A stretch of 64,000 nucleotides of DNA from Liolophura sinensis. Taxonomy: Eukaryota > Mollusca > Polyplacophora > Chitonida > Chitonidae. Made by a program: the position numbers and the translations under genes. Of the stretch, positions 1-12,474 are shown one piece after another. Positions within the stretch are counted from its first letter, which is position 1; each line of letters opens with the position of its first letter. The stretch lies in assembly GCF_032854445.1 (NCBI RefSeq), contig NC_088298.1, forward strand, positions 19,299,976 through 19,363,975, written 5' to 3'. The notes below the pieces were generated by a model. It was given only the letters and a program-made list of their open reading frames with translations. It was not told where the DNA came from and did not search any database.

Positions 1-95
1 ATGAAAACAGCAAACTGTTTCTAGCTTCATCTTCAACTCATTGCAGCATTTTATTGTGTTGTTTTTCAATGTTTACATTTCGAAACGTCTTTCAG

Positions 96-243
96 GAAAG
101 GAATTAAACCAGATTTTGTCGAAAAACTCCAAGATATGATATGCCAAGATGGCACGACAGTAACCTTGTCTTGTACGGTCACGGGGTCACCAAGGCCACA
201 GATCACCTGGCTTAAGGATGGTAGAGAAGTTCTGGACAGCCAG
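96..243 (+). CDS. Exon: N-terminal half of an Ig I-set domain
   Basis: The acceptor is tttcag at 90-95 and the donor gtatgg starts at 244. The exon begins with the last base of a split codon and ends on a codon boundary. It encodes 49 residues beginning KGIKPDFVEKLQD and containing the Ig core Cys (VTLSC), the GSPRP turn and the core Trp (ITWLKDG). The second half of the domain is in the next exon. The upstream exon carrying the first two bases of the split codon is outside the window. Confidence 0.88.
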
Positions 244-2559
244 GTATGGTTCTGTTTGACTCCACTCCTTGTATGAATAATATCTAGCCAAGTATTTTTG
301 TCTTCATTTAGGAAACGTGCAATGTGTATAATAAGGGAAAGCAGCCTGTCCAATTGCTTGGAGATATTTTCTTATCACACCTCTACTCACACTCGTCTTT
401 GATTCCTGGCAACAGAAATGTTTTTAGATAATTGTACATGATCCAAACTCAATGTTTCTAACATGAGTAAATAATTCTTAAAATTTGGCATTTTTCATTA
501 GATTTGGGAATGATGGGTGGGTTGGGGGGACATTCGTGGCCTAGTGGTTAGTGTGCTAGCACAGTGCAATGATCGAAGAGCCTCTCGCCAATATGATCGC
601 TGGGAGTACGATTGCAATACTATCTGCAAAGCCTTGTGGTTTACCCCCAGGCTCTGCCCCATTTCTTTCCACTATAATGATGGGTGCCATGATTTAAGTG
701 AAATATTCCTGAGAACAGCGTAAAGCTCTAGACAAGTAAATACATAAATAAATCATGAATTTTGTGTTACTACTTTGCACCTAACAGGATTTCCAGATCA
801 GCCTGATTTCCGACAGCTGTAAATTGACGATCATAGAACTGTTCCCAGAAGATGAAGGGGAATATAGCTGTGTTGCCATCAACCAATCAGGACAAGCTGT
901 TACCAAGTGTATGCTTACTGTAGAGGGTGCTGAAGGTAGGTCTGGCTTGTCATTGGTCACTTCTGTCACTCCATCAGCAGTAAATAATTCAGCCACATCT
1001 GATTGGTGGATGGATTGACATTTGCATCAGTTATCACATTTAAACATGAAAGCAAACATGTGCATGGGCTTTTTTTTCCCCTAAATCTATGTTGTACTTA
1101 TCTCTTGAGTGTTTTGTTAAATTTACAAGGTCTTAGGTGCATGATTTCAACATAAGTGAATATATTTAGAAATCAAATGTTGTTTTTTTTTTAAAAATCC
1201 ATCTGTATATTCCCATCCCTTGTCCGTCCCACCTCTACATGTAACCTTGACATTCATCATTTGACCTTGAACATTATTACATAATTTAACCTTCATTAAA
1301 CCTTTATATGACCCCCATAAACTCCTATCAGTCACATGACTTAGTTGTCCAATAACTGTAATGTGCTGTTACCCTCTAACCCATATAGACACAGCCTCCG
1401 TAGCTTCGGGTTCGACTAACGCATCTGGATCTTCCAGACGTTCCTTGCCGTATGGTAAGTGTGCAAGCTTGAGCTGGAAAAGTGTGCAAGCTTGGGCTGG
1501 AAAAGTGTGCTGAAGTGTGCAACAGTTTAACCCGCAAGCTGCAGTATATGCAACACAACGTTCAGAAACACTGATACTGAAACAAATGTTTATTTTCACT
1601 TTTTCAAGAAATGTCTTATTATTTCTACATATGCAGTTTACAATGTATCCTAATAAAGATAAGTGGTGAAAGTTTATAAAAGTCTTTTAAAAATCACATG
1701 AGTTCAGACCAGCTTAATTTCTTAATTTTTCATTGGTGGAATGTCGGTTGTTAGAGCAAATGCAATTGAAAATGACACGTATGGTTTTGGTAATAAGGCA
1801 AGGGTCTCTATGCTACCCTGAACAATCCTGCTAGACTTTCTCAGTGATCGTTTGAAATACTGTCTAGAAAAAACTTGAATTAGAGATAGAAGGGAGATAC
1901 TTTTGCATACTACGGCTGTGGAGAGTGGTCTGGCAGTGCACTGTTAGCATGGAAGAGTGATTTAATTATACATGTGTGTACCAGCATACTTCCCTTTGAC
2001 CTATACACACTGAATATCCTTCCTGGATTTGTAACTGAAAAAAAAATTGAAAATCAAACAACAAAAATACAAATGCACGTGATAGGTCCAGTTATATTCG
2101 TACATTGCAAATGTCTGCCTACTGAATGCTAAACATTTTCTAAAATGAGTGTACACATCAAAACCCGTAAGACTCGTGCATTGCATGAACATAATTTGAT
2201 TTTTCCTTTAGAAAAATTTTATTTCAGAATATTGACTATGCTCGTTAAACTGTATTTTGTCTTTAGCTTGCCTTTGCAAAGCAGGGCAACCTAGAATGTT
2301 TTGTTCATTTCAGTCAGCTGAACAATTTGGCTGTTGATTTCATGTGATGTCTTGTTTCTTTCTTGTATATTCTTACCTTAAACTCTGACACCTTACCCAA
2401 GTTTAATCTGTTTATGAAATCCACATCTTGAAATCGACACATCATGGAATCTGACAAGCCTCTAGCTGTCCGTCACCTGAGAACGTTGTTGATTTCTGCA
2501 TGTAAAGTTGATAAATCATATGTTCCTTTTTTGTTTTTTCCATGAAATCTGACAGCTAC

Positions 2560-2612
<53 letters not shown>

Positions 2613-5600
2613 ATTTGTGAAATCCACATCTTGAAATTGACTTGCAATCATTTGATCTTAGCCTACCTAGTAGGTTTGAATGTTGTATCAGTGATATTAA
2701 TATGTTTTGATACAATAATCTAACATTCGTTAGCATAACTCCTTATTTGTAAACGTTTAACTTTGCATCATTTGTGTCATTAGTAAGTTTCTAAAGGACA
2801 TGTAGGTGGAGAAATCCCGGAAAACTAGAACATTTACGGCGCTACAAACTGAGTTTATGGGTAAACCAGAGCATAAGACAAAGCTCTGGTGTTACACAGC
2901 TGTGAGAGGTGCACATTGTCATTTATCCTGACTTCACAGAGTAATGCACTAGACACGCTTCACTGACCACAGCCCAGAACAATGACATCTTTATTGTCAG
3001 CCGAGAAAAGTTGGTCATAAACTTTGTACAACAGTTGCTTTTTTTTCTTTTGGCGCTGTTATTTCTTGCCAGAGTGCAAATTCTTGTGTTTAAATTTTCA
3101 TTTGGCATCAGTCTTATTTTAGCCGTGTGATTTACCTGTAAACATTGAAGTCACCTGTACAGTACGCCCAGTCAGTTTGTGGCAAAAGTATGACCCGTCA
3201 TCGTGAAAAATCGCATCATTTAGTGTCCAGTAGAAGAGACCTAACTCTTCAACCTTTTCAATGACCTCACCAACCAATATTTTGAAACATTCTAAGATAA
3301 CTATGGAGTATGGAGAAAAATTTTTCAACGTTTTATGAAGCATCTGTTTTGAGTGACACAAAACAAATCATTTTAGCATCATTTTCATAATAATGTTATG
3401 CATAAATTCTACTACCTTAGGTTGACCTGTTTATGCATGAAGGGGATCACATCTGAAATATTGCAATGAATTCCGATATCAAAATCAAAACACTGCGACT
3501 ATAATTGCCTATTCCATTCAATGTATTTAAGACATGTTGGCGTGAAGTTGGTGGTCTGTGTTTACCTATATTACGCATATACGTTTATTGTCAAATTCTA
3601 TTCCACACAAGACTGTGAACCAGCTGATATTATTTTGGCAGTATATATATGTGTGCGTGTTTTATAGGTACAATAAATACAACAAATGATTTTCTGTTAC
3701 TTAATAAATTTTTTGACGGTGGAGGTTTTGTTATTGTTGTTGTTGTTGAGGATGTTTTTCTTCTTACTTTTTTAACTCTGGAAATGTGTCAAAACTTCCT
3801 GAACATTCTGAATTACATTGTATTATAGCAGTTTTGAAAGGTGTGGATTTCCTGTCTGTGCATTATGACGGCACAACACACCTGTTTTATATCCCTTACT
3901 TGTAACAGGTAGAACTGTGAAATCTGTCTGCAGTTTGTGAAATCCATGAACTGCACAAAAGGAAATAGACATCTGATCTGATCATAGCTGTCAACTTTGT
4001 CAGTCACCATTGTGACTTTTTTCTGAAATGTATCTTGTTTTAATTCATGTGAAGAAAAGAGTTATTTTCACTTGGTAATCAAGATCCTGGATTTCTAATC
4101 CCTGCCATAAGATCTGGTTTCATCGGGGTTTTTTTTGGTTTTTTTTAGCTCTAGGAGCTTGTTATCGATACGTAATGCGTTATCCTATTACCCAGTATTA
4201 TTTTGCATACAGTTTTGAAAAAAACTCGTTCAAGCCAAAATTTTGTCCAGACATAAATCTGCAGTCTTATTTAAGCACATGTCCCCAACAGTCTCACTTT
4301 AGCATCGATTTTGTACATGCTGAAAGGGATACAGAATTGACGCTGATTGGCTCACTGGATGTAGGGTTTCCTGGGATAAATCTTACGCCTATCTCACAAC
4401 AGCCAATCAGAATCAATTCTGTATCCTTTTAAATAGTAATTATATCTTTTAAACACACCAAAAATGTGGACAGAGTACAGGGGGTGCAGATTTAATCCTG
4501 GCCTTTGACCGGAAATGTGAATTTCGAAGGAGGCACGTAATCTTGATAAGTAATAAATTCAGTCGATGATGCCAGTATGGCCATTTTTGCAATCTTAACT
4601 TTCTTGAAGACCCACTGCATCTGCATCTACCAGTATGATGTGTACATGTCTTTGTTAATTACTGATGGTGTATATTCAATGAAACAGCCTGATATATACA
4701 TCATGGAAAGAGATCTGTATCTTCCTTATCTGTATCTTGGAATCAAACTCCATGACCCCCCCCCCCCCACACACACACACCGACCTCCACCCCCCCACCC
4801 CCCCACCCCCACCCCCACTCCCACCCTTCAGACATACACACTCACTCCCCTTCCCTTCCTTTCCTGATTTTCATCCAGACACATTTATTGTCCCCCAATG
4901 TTTTTATACACCAGACAAATCCAGTTGATAATTACCCTGTTCAGATTTTCTCACCTTTGATATCTGAGACGCCCCCACTGATTTGGTGTGGTATTATGGC
5001 AGACGCCCAATTAGGGTGTTTACTCTACCCAGACTGGATAGTGGCCCCCCTGTGGTGTTTATTGAGTGTAGGATGGGATTATGATGTGTGTTTAGAGGTA
5101 GGTATTTTGTAACCACCCTCACTCTCCACATCTGCCTTACCCCTAGAGATGACCTTTATCTTTGTCATGTATATCTCATAGGCCAGCTTGATCCCAGATG
5201 TGGCCATATTACCTGTAATCAATACACAGGCAGTTAACAGGTGTAAATCTACCTATATGTCCTCTGTCATGGTCACTTAGAGGTCAAATTTAAATTAACC
5301 GTTAAAAGAACCATGCACTCACCAGCTGAATTATGAGTAAAAATTTGGAAAAATTGTTTTGCTTCAAACTCTAATTTACCGCAAACATGCTCGGCTAAAG
5401 ACGACATACTAAGAAATGTTTATAGGAGCCTCTGGACCATCTTCTGACAGATTTTCATAGAAGTGTAAAAATATCAAGTTTTATCAGAAAATATTGCTTT
5501 TTCATTTCTCGCGACAGAAGCTTCATACTATTCACATATTAATTCAAATCATTAGTTTTGGTTAGGTTATTAGAGTACAATAACCTCTTTCAAACTCTTT

Positions 5601-8600
5601 ATCACCGTGTTAAAATATTAGTCATAGATGTGGCATGGCAGTATACACCTCTCAATCACTCCATTGAGACATAGTATAGGGTAACATCCTTTTATTTCAA
5701 TAATCCGTAGCGTGGGTATTTTGGAGCAAACTCTTCTTTTATCTGTTTGAAGTTTTCTGTCTCCATGGACAGTGTTAACAGCTGTCGAGTTGTCTAGTCT
5801 GACGAGGCCCCATTGGGTGAACTTTTTGAAAGTGTTCTAAATTTTTGGGTGGTTTTTATTAAGGGTGCGTCGTTGACGCATTCCATTATCATCAAGTGGA
5901 CTGGCAAGAGCAAAATTGTCGGCTTGTCCCATTTGAGGGATAAAAATAAAACTAACGTTCCAACTTCGCGGAAAGGAAAATCTTTCAAGTTGAGCATTCT
6001 ATTCAGACATCACGCACGATATCGTTTTGTGAAGTATTTACAACACAAATGGATTACTCAGCGACAGGAGTCGATATATAACAAGACATTGAAAGGACTT
6101 GTGATAAAAAAACCAAAAAAAAAACAGACCTCCCAAATTGGATTTTCTGAGCGTGTTTACCTCTTAATTTGCATAAAAGTGCTAGTAATTTATTTACTTG
6201 TACCCAGGATGTCCACAATTGTTGAAGATCAAAGACTTTTTTCTCCAGTTAATTTTTAATAAATCATCCACATGTGTGTAACTTAACATGAGACAGTAGC
6301 CAGTGGCTAATCAGAAAATTTATCTACACAATTTTTTGTTGTTGTCATTTCCTGCGGTATTGTCAAAGTAGTCATCAAGCAAACCTGACAAGGATTATGC
6401 CTTTGCTAAGACCACACGGATACCTGATAAACAGTTTGATTAAACCTGAATTTGCTTATACCAGCGTAAACTTTTGTTTATCTTTAAAACTGTAGTGTTG
6501 GTAATGTGGATTAACCATCCCTTCATGTGTTTCTTCTGCAAAGTCTGTTTTTTGTTAGTCCACAAAATTTAATTTGCGCATTATTCTCATTATGTGTGTA
6601 GTTTAATGCATTTTTTGCTCATTTTTTTCCTCATTCATGCATGCTCTTTTTTTTATGCTGAACTTTTTTTTAAGATCTTTCATGAGCTTTAGGCAAGCAA
6701 AAGTTGTAACAGCATTACAGTAATTGTACAGCCTTTTTTTTTTTGACTGAATAAAAGTAAAAAGAAAAAATTCAAATCACTATAATTCAGTATATTTGCA
6801 ATGTGAGAGTTCATAGGTTCAAGTTTTCAACATCTCATAAACATTGCTGACATGTTGGAAAAGTTTGGTGACACTAAACTCAAGCTGAATACATGATAGG
6901 TTAACAAGGCAAGGTTGGGGTGAAATGTTAGGGTTGGGAGGGGTCGGAGTGGAAATGTTCCTACCTGCCTGTACTGGTCATGGTCCAGTGACCTGGCCCC
7001 TAGTTGACCCAGATACCCTAATGCCCCCCCCCCCCCCCCACAAACAGTCCTTAACTCCCTGATATTAGGGCACACCTCTTCCATTGTTGGTCCACACACC
7101 AAGAGTTCACTCAACCAGTGTGAGTCAGAATACACAACTTCTCCAAAGGGCATGGTTTTATTGCCACTGGTAGATCTTACCTGTAATCAGGGGTCTGAAG
7201 AAAAGCCCGGCTGAAGTTAAAGAGCCCCCAGACTTTTACCAGTTTATAATTCCAGGGTTAGAACAACCAGATGTACCAGTGCTCAGTCAGGCAGTGAGCT
7301 TATAGGCATGTTAGCCATGCAGAGCTCTTGTAACAGAGGGCAACTTTAGGCTAAAGGGTACAAGCCTGGCTCTCTCTCCCACCCCCACCCCCCAGGGAGG
7401 TTTAGCCCTGCACTGACCAGCCCTATGGTCAGTCAGTGAGTGGCCTGGAGTTTACATTGACCAATTGCCGGCAGTTAATGAACATGTGTTACAAGCTTAG
7501 AACAACACAGCCCAAGACTGACCAGTAGTACTTTGCTGGGGCTGGTTCAATGTCCACCAGGACTTGGAGGTGCTTTTATGACTGGAAGTCTGACAACTGA
7601 CCAAGTCTTGTGAAGTGGCACGGGACAAATTACCTGGTAATTAACACCTTGTTCAGGATTTAACTTGACAAATCAAGGAAGCATAGCAGAAGTGGATGCC
7701 CAATAGGAACTGGACTTCCAATCAGTTGCAGACAGAAATATCTTGTGCAACAGTGAGTTTGTAGACAAACTCGATGTTTCAACGGACTGGATGTTTGAGC
7801 ATTGGACTTGGATTTAGTGTTCATTGATGGAAGCGTTGATTGAAATGTTCATGTGAGAAATTATTTTAACAAAGTTGTTCAAGGAGTTATTGAAGATCTG
7901 ATCTGTGACTGACTCAGAACACGTTGCCTAACAATCCTTTCAATTTCATGGAAGCTGTTTAGAGGGTGACATTACCTGATCAGAAATCTGCCTAAAATCT
8001 AGGAATTCTTCAAGTATTGCAAACCTTAGCAACTGATACCTGAGTCAAGATAAGTTCAAGAACTGAGAATTAATTTTTTTGAAGCTTTAACGGCTTTGAT
8101 ATGTATCCTGAAGAATGTGATTGACTGCTATTGATGTTTTCAAGGAAGCCTTCAGATATTTGCTATATCATTGTCAGTGATCCTGCCCAATCAGTCAACA
8201 TACCTGTATGGACTGACAGGTGAACAATGAATCATACATCTACGGATCAAGTTTCAGTTTAATTCAGATTTGCACACTGTACCTTATTCTCAGAATTGCA
8301 ACTTCTTGGGATAATGTAACTGATTTGAATATACTCGGTGAAGTTTTTGTGTGGTGAAACAGTATTAACTGTGCCTTTATGTGCTGAAATTGTCGTGGAA
8401 AAAGTTCACAAAGCAGATGAACTGTTTTGTTGATTAATTAATTATTTAATGAATTAATTAGGACTTGTGTGTGAAGTGATTGTGATGTGTTTCGGACAGA
8501 AGAATAGTGGTCATTCATCACTTGAAACTAACTGGAGAAGCGTTTGACTTTAACCGTGTCAAGGTCATATTTGGACCGTTTTTAACTCAGTGTTTGTGTA

Positions 8601-11600
8601 CAGTCTTAAGTCTGCTGTGCGTTCCCTGATTTACCTTCAACACTCAAGTGTTACCTGTGTGAAGACGCCGGAGAACGTTTAGTCGGCCTGTTGTTGTGTT
8701 TAGCTAAGTACAGACTTACGGGGGACGACACGCTGTCACGATCCGTCAGCTGTCTATTCGATGCGCTGGAGCATGTGCTGGCCTATTGACAGTTAGCATA
8801 TTCAGGTCTCAGTATAACCAGTCTCTTTTCAACGGGCTCTCACAATACATATATATATATATAGGAGAGCACATACACTTCAGGTAAACTTTTAGTTCAT
8901 TTAACAATAAAAGGGATCTATGCGTTCCCGGCCTCACTCCTTACAGAACAGGGTGGAGCAAAATTCACGAGTCCATGCAGATTCTATAGCCACTTGCATT
9001 TTTAGTGCAAGCCTTGGACTTTGTACACGGGAATTTAAGTCATCATTGAACTTTTTGACTGTCTGATTGACTGTTTAAACAATGAACAAGCATGAAGTCT
9101 AGAAATCAGGCCACCTGAAAGTCATGCTGGCTTAGATATACAGATCTTTTTTTTTGGATCAATTTGTGAAATGACGTAACCAGTGAAATATAGGACTGTG
9201 TTGGTGAAATCGTGAAGCGGACACTCGCATACCGACGGAAAAATGGGGACGTCATTTTCATCTGTGAACCTCGGAGAAGAGGAAACAGAGGTGTATTCGC
9301 CAGTGTGCTGTTTTCGCTCAAAGTCTCGTCCTGAAGAAGTCGTGTGCCATCTGTCATGGCAGAGGTCATCGCTAAGGGAGTCGCAGCAAGGTATGTTTGA
9401 AATCCTCGCGCAGTATATTAGATTAACTATTGTACTAGTTCTCATAATTGATTCATGTGATCTCCAAAGCTTTTATCAGTAATTTAAGGAAGGGTCTGAA
9501 AAGTAACTAAGCGAACAGTTACATCAGTTACATCACTCAGTTACATCGCTGGCATCACTCAGTTACAGTGCTTAACAGTGAAATGACAATATTAGATCAG
9601 ATCTGTATTTGCCCTAAAAAAAAATGTGAAAACATACATCATTAGGTCATGGAATAATACTTGCGGAAAGAGAGCATTTGGTGTACAGTCTCCATAATTT
9701 ATTATGTAAATTATGTAAGTTTTGATTTTTTTAATATATCCATGGAGAAACGTGTCATTAGGAAGACATCACCAGTGCAGGGAAAATTGTATTACTTCTG
9801 TATGTACAACTATAGATGAATTGCCAGAGTGCCCTCTTGTTAAAGCCAAATAGAGATGATCTGATGACTAAATGATACAAACAGTATATTTGATTTTGAG
9901 TGCTCTTCTGTTAATTAGATCATACCAAAAATATGGTAATTTAAATTTTAAACTGAAGAAACTTTTTTTTTTTTTTCATTTCTAGGGAAACCCGGACCAC
10001 CTGAAGGAATAGTTAAAGTGGAGGAGATTACCCATAATTCCATAGTGCTGTCATGGTTGTCTCCCTTGAATCGTGGACTCGGCCATATCTTGGCTTATCA
10101 TGTGGAACGATATGCACAGAAGGATAAAAAATGGCAGACAGTGACTGAAACATGTCAGGGAACAAGTTACAAGGTGCGAGATTTGTCCCCTGGCACAAAG
10201 TATTTGTTCCGCGTTCGTGCAGAGAATATGCATGGAGTCAGTAGACCTGGTTTGGAGTCTGATCCGATTGTGCTTCCACTGAATGATTGTGTTGACTCCG
10301 TGACCTCCGACATGCCAACGACCTTCACACGTCGGGGCAGTAATTTCCTGGATTCTGACAGCGGAGTGAAGACAATAGTGAACCGTTCTCTGGACGGCAA
10401 TGACAACCTTGAGCAATGGTCATTTCCACGACAACAAAAACGTCGCCGTTCAACATTGGATTCGTTGTTAAAAAGACCTTATAATACGTCGCCTCGTAGA
10501 ATGACATATTCTCCGGGATTCAGAGACTCCATGAGAATTGTAAAACATAATCCTTTGTTTAGTGACAGTTTTGAACAATCCCCTGAACCTTTTCCAGCTA
10601 AAAAATTGCCTTTGAACATGCAACCTCAGCTGAATTCCTCGACAACAGAGTTATTATCTCCTTCATCAGGATCTCAGGATCAGATCACCGCATTTCAGAA
10701 CGACCTTGACAAGGATGAAGATGAGGTAGAAATGGCGGTCATAATCACAAAAGACATTTTGCCAACAGTGAACGCTAGTTTCACCAGCCAAAATAGCCAG
10801 AACAGTAAAATAACAGACACGTCCCAAAACACAGAATCCTTTTCAAATCCAGCCAAGTTCTCAGTTGGAGATACAAGTGTTGAAGAGGTTCCTGTGACTG
10901 GTAGCTCTGTGAACAGTGAAAACTCCAGGAAGTCTGTTTTGGCACATTCAGCCTCAGCTGAGGCATTGCCGCTTCAAGGTCATGAGAGACTGTATGAATT
11001 TGATCTTGATGATACGGGTGTGAAAGTACCCATGAAGAGACTTTCCTCTTCCAACAATGGCAGGTTTAACATTCGGAAACCGCTTCATGCGAAACTCTTC
11101 CTCCCTCCGGGCGAGGACAGTTTGGATGAATACGACATCGATGAAACAGGCCAGAAAGTCCCAATGCAGAAAACAAAGCCCTCCGCGCAGTCAGAGGAAG
11201 AGCCACTGAGTGATGCCATAGATGAAATCGTTCACAGTTTAACGTCCTTGTATCACAGCCAGTTGTCTCTGTCGGAGAACAAGGCGGAGCCACTTCCTCA
11301 TCAAGAGGAGATAAATCTGCCAACTACTCTCACCAAGATTAATCAGAAGGTTGATGCAGTTATTGAACCTTTGACGAGCGAGTATGATGGATCGGCGTCA
11401 GACAGCGACGAAGGGAGATCAACCATTCCTCCCGTTCTACCTGTGTTCATTGAGACGGATTCTTCGTGCGATGATGATCCAACAGACACTTCTGTGTCCT
11501 CACACAAAGAAGTCTCATCAGATTCCGAGCCAGACGACGAGGATGTGGACTCTGACTCAGAACTTAGTTTAACCGACTATTTCGGAGACGAATCCGATGA

Positions 11601-12474
11601 TAGTGCTGATATTGACTCGTTCGATGAAGGAGATGAAAAGCATAATCCACCAAAACAGTTGGACACAAGCAAGGATAAATTTCCCAAAGGAAAGTCTGTG
11701 TCACAGCAACAGGAAGTCAACGCTGAAGTACATGCAGCTCATGCTCCGCAAAAGGTCAAGTACAAAACCCATCACAGAAGCAGTCTTGTTATCGAATCAG
11801 ATTCACCTGTTAGCGAGCCAAACTCATTTCCAACCCCACGCACCTTTAAGCACAAGTTGGGCTCCAACCAAAAGCTAAACTTGAAGCAGGAAGTGGTTCC
11901 AGGATCTGAAAGTCAGCTGACTGTAGTGAAGAAGATAGATTCCAATCCTGTCTTAGCGACTGTGTTCTTGGACATGGAAAACCCTGATTCTACGGCTAAT
12001 TGTGTTACACCTAACAGGCAGAGTTTGACGTCCATCAGGAGCTCGAGCAGTAGCCTGCAAAATGCGATGAAACCTTGGAATTTTGAGGAAAATGCCCATT
12101 CTCGAGAGGAAAAGTTGAGTGAAAATTTGCTGCAAAATGCCAAGGCAAACTGTAAAACGATTGATGTTGATGTAAATGGGGCGATCAAACTGCAAGAGGC
12201 TGATGGGATTGATGAGGAAGCTTGGCCATCTCCTCCTGGGTCAGACGAGGGCGTTGACATGGATACGACCTCTGACACTGAGGTCATAATAATCCATTCC
12301 ACAGAAGTTATCGACCGTCTTCAGGAATTAATGGCCAAAGATCCGAAGCTTGCAGAAATGCTTTCCCAGGACCCAAGATTCCAGCAAGCACTGAACACAA
12401 ATAAAATCCTCAAAGAGAAACCAGCTCGCGAAGCAAAACCAAAAGTTTCATTTGCTGGTGACAAAAAGCTGTAG
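96..12474 (+). CDS. Ig + FnIII protein, 3' part of a gene entering from the left edge (spliced)
   Basis: Gene-level entry. Exons 96-243, 788-935, 1389-1454 and 9986-12474 join in one frame (phases 2/0, 0/1, 1/1, 1/stop). They encode an Ig I-set domain, a Ser/Gly linker, one fibronectin III domain and about 720 residues of acidic, Ser-rich disordered tail ending in TAG. The 5' part lies outside the window, so the N-terminus is unknown. Ig+FnIII modules of this kind are typical of titin/twitchin/MLCK-family muscle proteins. It may be a kinase-less product of the same locus as the downstream MLCK, comparable to fly Stretchin-Mlck, or a separate neighbouring gene. The 8.5-kb intron 1455-9985 contains an alternative first exon. 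Exon joins are inferred from splice sites and phase. Confidence 0.65.
526..754 (+). mobile_element. tRNA-derived SINE, near full length, + orientation
   Basis: A tRNA-like head (box A-like TGGCCTAGTGGTTAG near 539) is followed by the body shared by many other copies in this window. The body has the segment CCCCCAGGCTCTGCCC, then AAGTGAAATATTCCTGAGAA, and the end is an AAATACATAAATAAAT tail. It lies in the intron 244-787. Box B is degenerate and I see no clear target-site duplication. Confidence 0.7.
788..935 (+). CDS. Exon: C-terminal half of the Ig I-set domain
   Basis: The acceptor ctaacag precedes 788 and the donor gtaggt starts at 936. It encodes DFQISLISDSCKLTI, then the Tyr-corner motif EDEGEYSC and the G-strand TKCMLTVEGAE. 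This completes the Ig domain begun in 96-243 with both core cysteines. It ends in phase 1. A GT nine bases earlier is possible, but GTAGGT fits the donor consensus better. Confidence 0.87.
1389..1454 (+). CDS. Exon: 66-bp Ser/Gly linker
   Basis: The short exon lies between acceptor catatag and donor gtaagt and is symmetric (phase 1 in, phase 1 out, length divisible by 3). It encodes DTASVASGSTNASGSSRRSL, then PY. Being symmetric, it can be included or skipped without changing frame. Its phase-1 end fits the acceptor at 9986 and also the acceptor at 37770. Confidence 0.62.
2559..2610. repeat. (AT)n microsatellite
   Basis: About 52 bases of nearly pure AT/TA dinucleotides with one TG interruption. 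A near-identical sequence, GAAATCCACATCTTGAAAT, lies on both sides (about 2418 and 2620), so the flanks are also a short direct repeat. Confidence 0.9.
3235..3410. mobile_element. MITE-like block, copy 1 (related to 52626-52802)
   Basis: The sequence from CTAACTCTTCAACCTTTTC through ACCAATATTTTGAAACATTC to TTTTAGCATCATTTTCAT is repeated with scattered mismatches at 52626-52802. The start resembles the terminal repeat of the MITE family at 39836, 43754 and 61723, so it is probably a relative of that family. Confidence 0.6.
4323..4432. mobile_element. Small MITE with about 30-bp terminal inverted repeats
   Basis: The left end AAAGGGATACAGAATTGACG, continuing CTGATTGGCT, matches the reverse complement of the right end (AGCCAATCAGAATC then ATTCTGTATCCTTTT) over about 30 bp with three or four mismatches. 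A second family member with the same AAAGGGATACAGAAT ends is at 44127-44295. Confidence 0.75.
4756..4845. repeat. C-rich / CA low-complexity run
   Basis: A polycytosine tract, a short (CA)n stretch and repeated CCCCCAC units. Proline-rich open frames across it are artefacts of base composition. Confidence 0.85.
9243..9390 (+). CDS. Alternative first exon, possible N-myristoylation signal
   Basis: Encodes 49 residues plus one base (phase 1). It begins MGTSFSSVNLGEEETEVY, followed by SPVCCF, and ends SLRESQQ before the donor gtatgt. The start has A at -3 and G at +4. Nearest upstream in-frame stop: TGA at 9213-9215. An upstream acceptor is not ruled out, but the start context, the myristoylation-type N-terminus and the exactly compatible phase favour a first exon. 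Confidence 0.6.
9243..12474 (+). CDS. Alternative-start FnIII protein, predicted 878 aa (exons 9243-9390 and 9986-12474)
   Basis: Gene-level entry. A first coding exon with a good start context (AAAATGG; in-frame TGA upstream at 9213) ends in phase 1 at gtatgt and joins the FnIII exon at 9986. The product starts MGTSFSSV, which fits the N-myristoylation pattern MGxxxS, with a Cys pair at residues 23-24 that could be palmitoylated. FnIII follows at about residues 52-148. The remainder is low-complexity and acidic, with a duplicated VPM motif and a predicted helical C-terminus. There is no kinase or Ig domain. I infer an isoform with its own promoter that can be membrane-anchored. The modification is predicted from the motif only. 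Confidence 0.6.
9986..12474 (+). CDS. Terminal exon: FnIII domain plus acidic disordered tail
   Basis: The acceptor tttctag precedes 9986; the exon starts with two bases completing a Gly codon and ends at TAG 12472-12474. The FnIII hallmarks are present: KPGPPEG entry, SIVLSWLSP, AYHVERY and LSPGTKYLFRVRAEN..G. A basic patch with QQKRRRSTLD follows. Two copies of a short motif occur (YEFDLDDTGVKVPM at about 10993 and DEYDIDETGQKVPM at about 11126). A long Asp/Glu/Ser run spans about 11385-11640. The C-terminus is helix-prone (LQELMAKDPKLAEM, then LSQDPRFQQAL). The long single exon and open frame leave no doubt it is coding; the function of the tail is unknown. Confidence 0.88.

Larger units (their letters stand above)
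1455..9242 (+). other. Large intron / upstream region of the 9243 first exon
   Basis: No coding exon recognised in 7.8 kb; open frames here lack domain content and splice context. It holds an (AT)n run (2559-2610), a MITE-like block (3235-3410), an inverted-repeat element (4323-4432) and a C-rich/CA-rich run (4756-4845). The last 350 bases before 9243 are presumably promoter and 5'UTR of the alternative transcript. Confidence 0.5.

Noticed and set aside
528-620. tRNA gene
   Set aside because: Box B is degenerate and the segment continues into the common SINE body.
5813-6259. 148-codon open frame on the + strand
   Set aside because: Low-complexity Lys-rich composition, no domain, no splice or start context, and lies in an AT-rich intron; the opposite strand is also open here.
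6827-7153. 108-codon minus-strand open frame
   Set aside because: Crosses a poly-C/poly-G tract, no domain, no splice context.
8851-8865. TATA box for the 9243 transcript
   Set aside because: The TATATATA run is a short simple repeat about 380 bases from the start codon; no transcription start evidence supports it.
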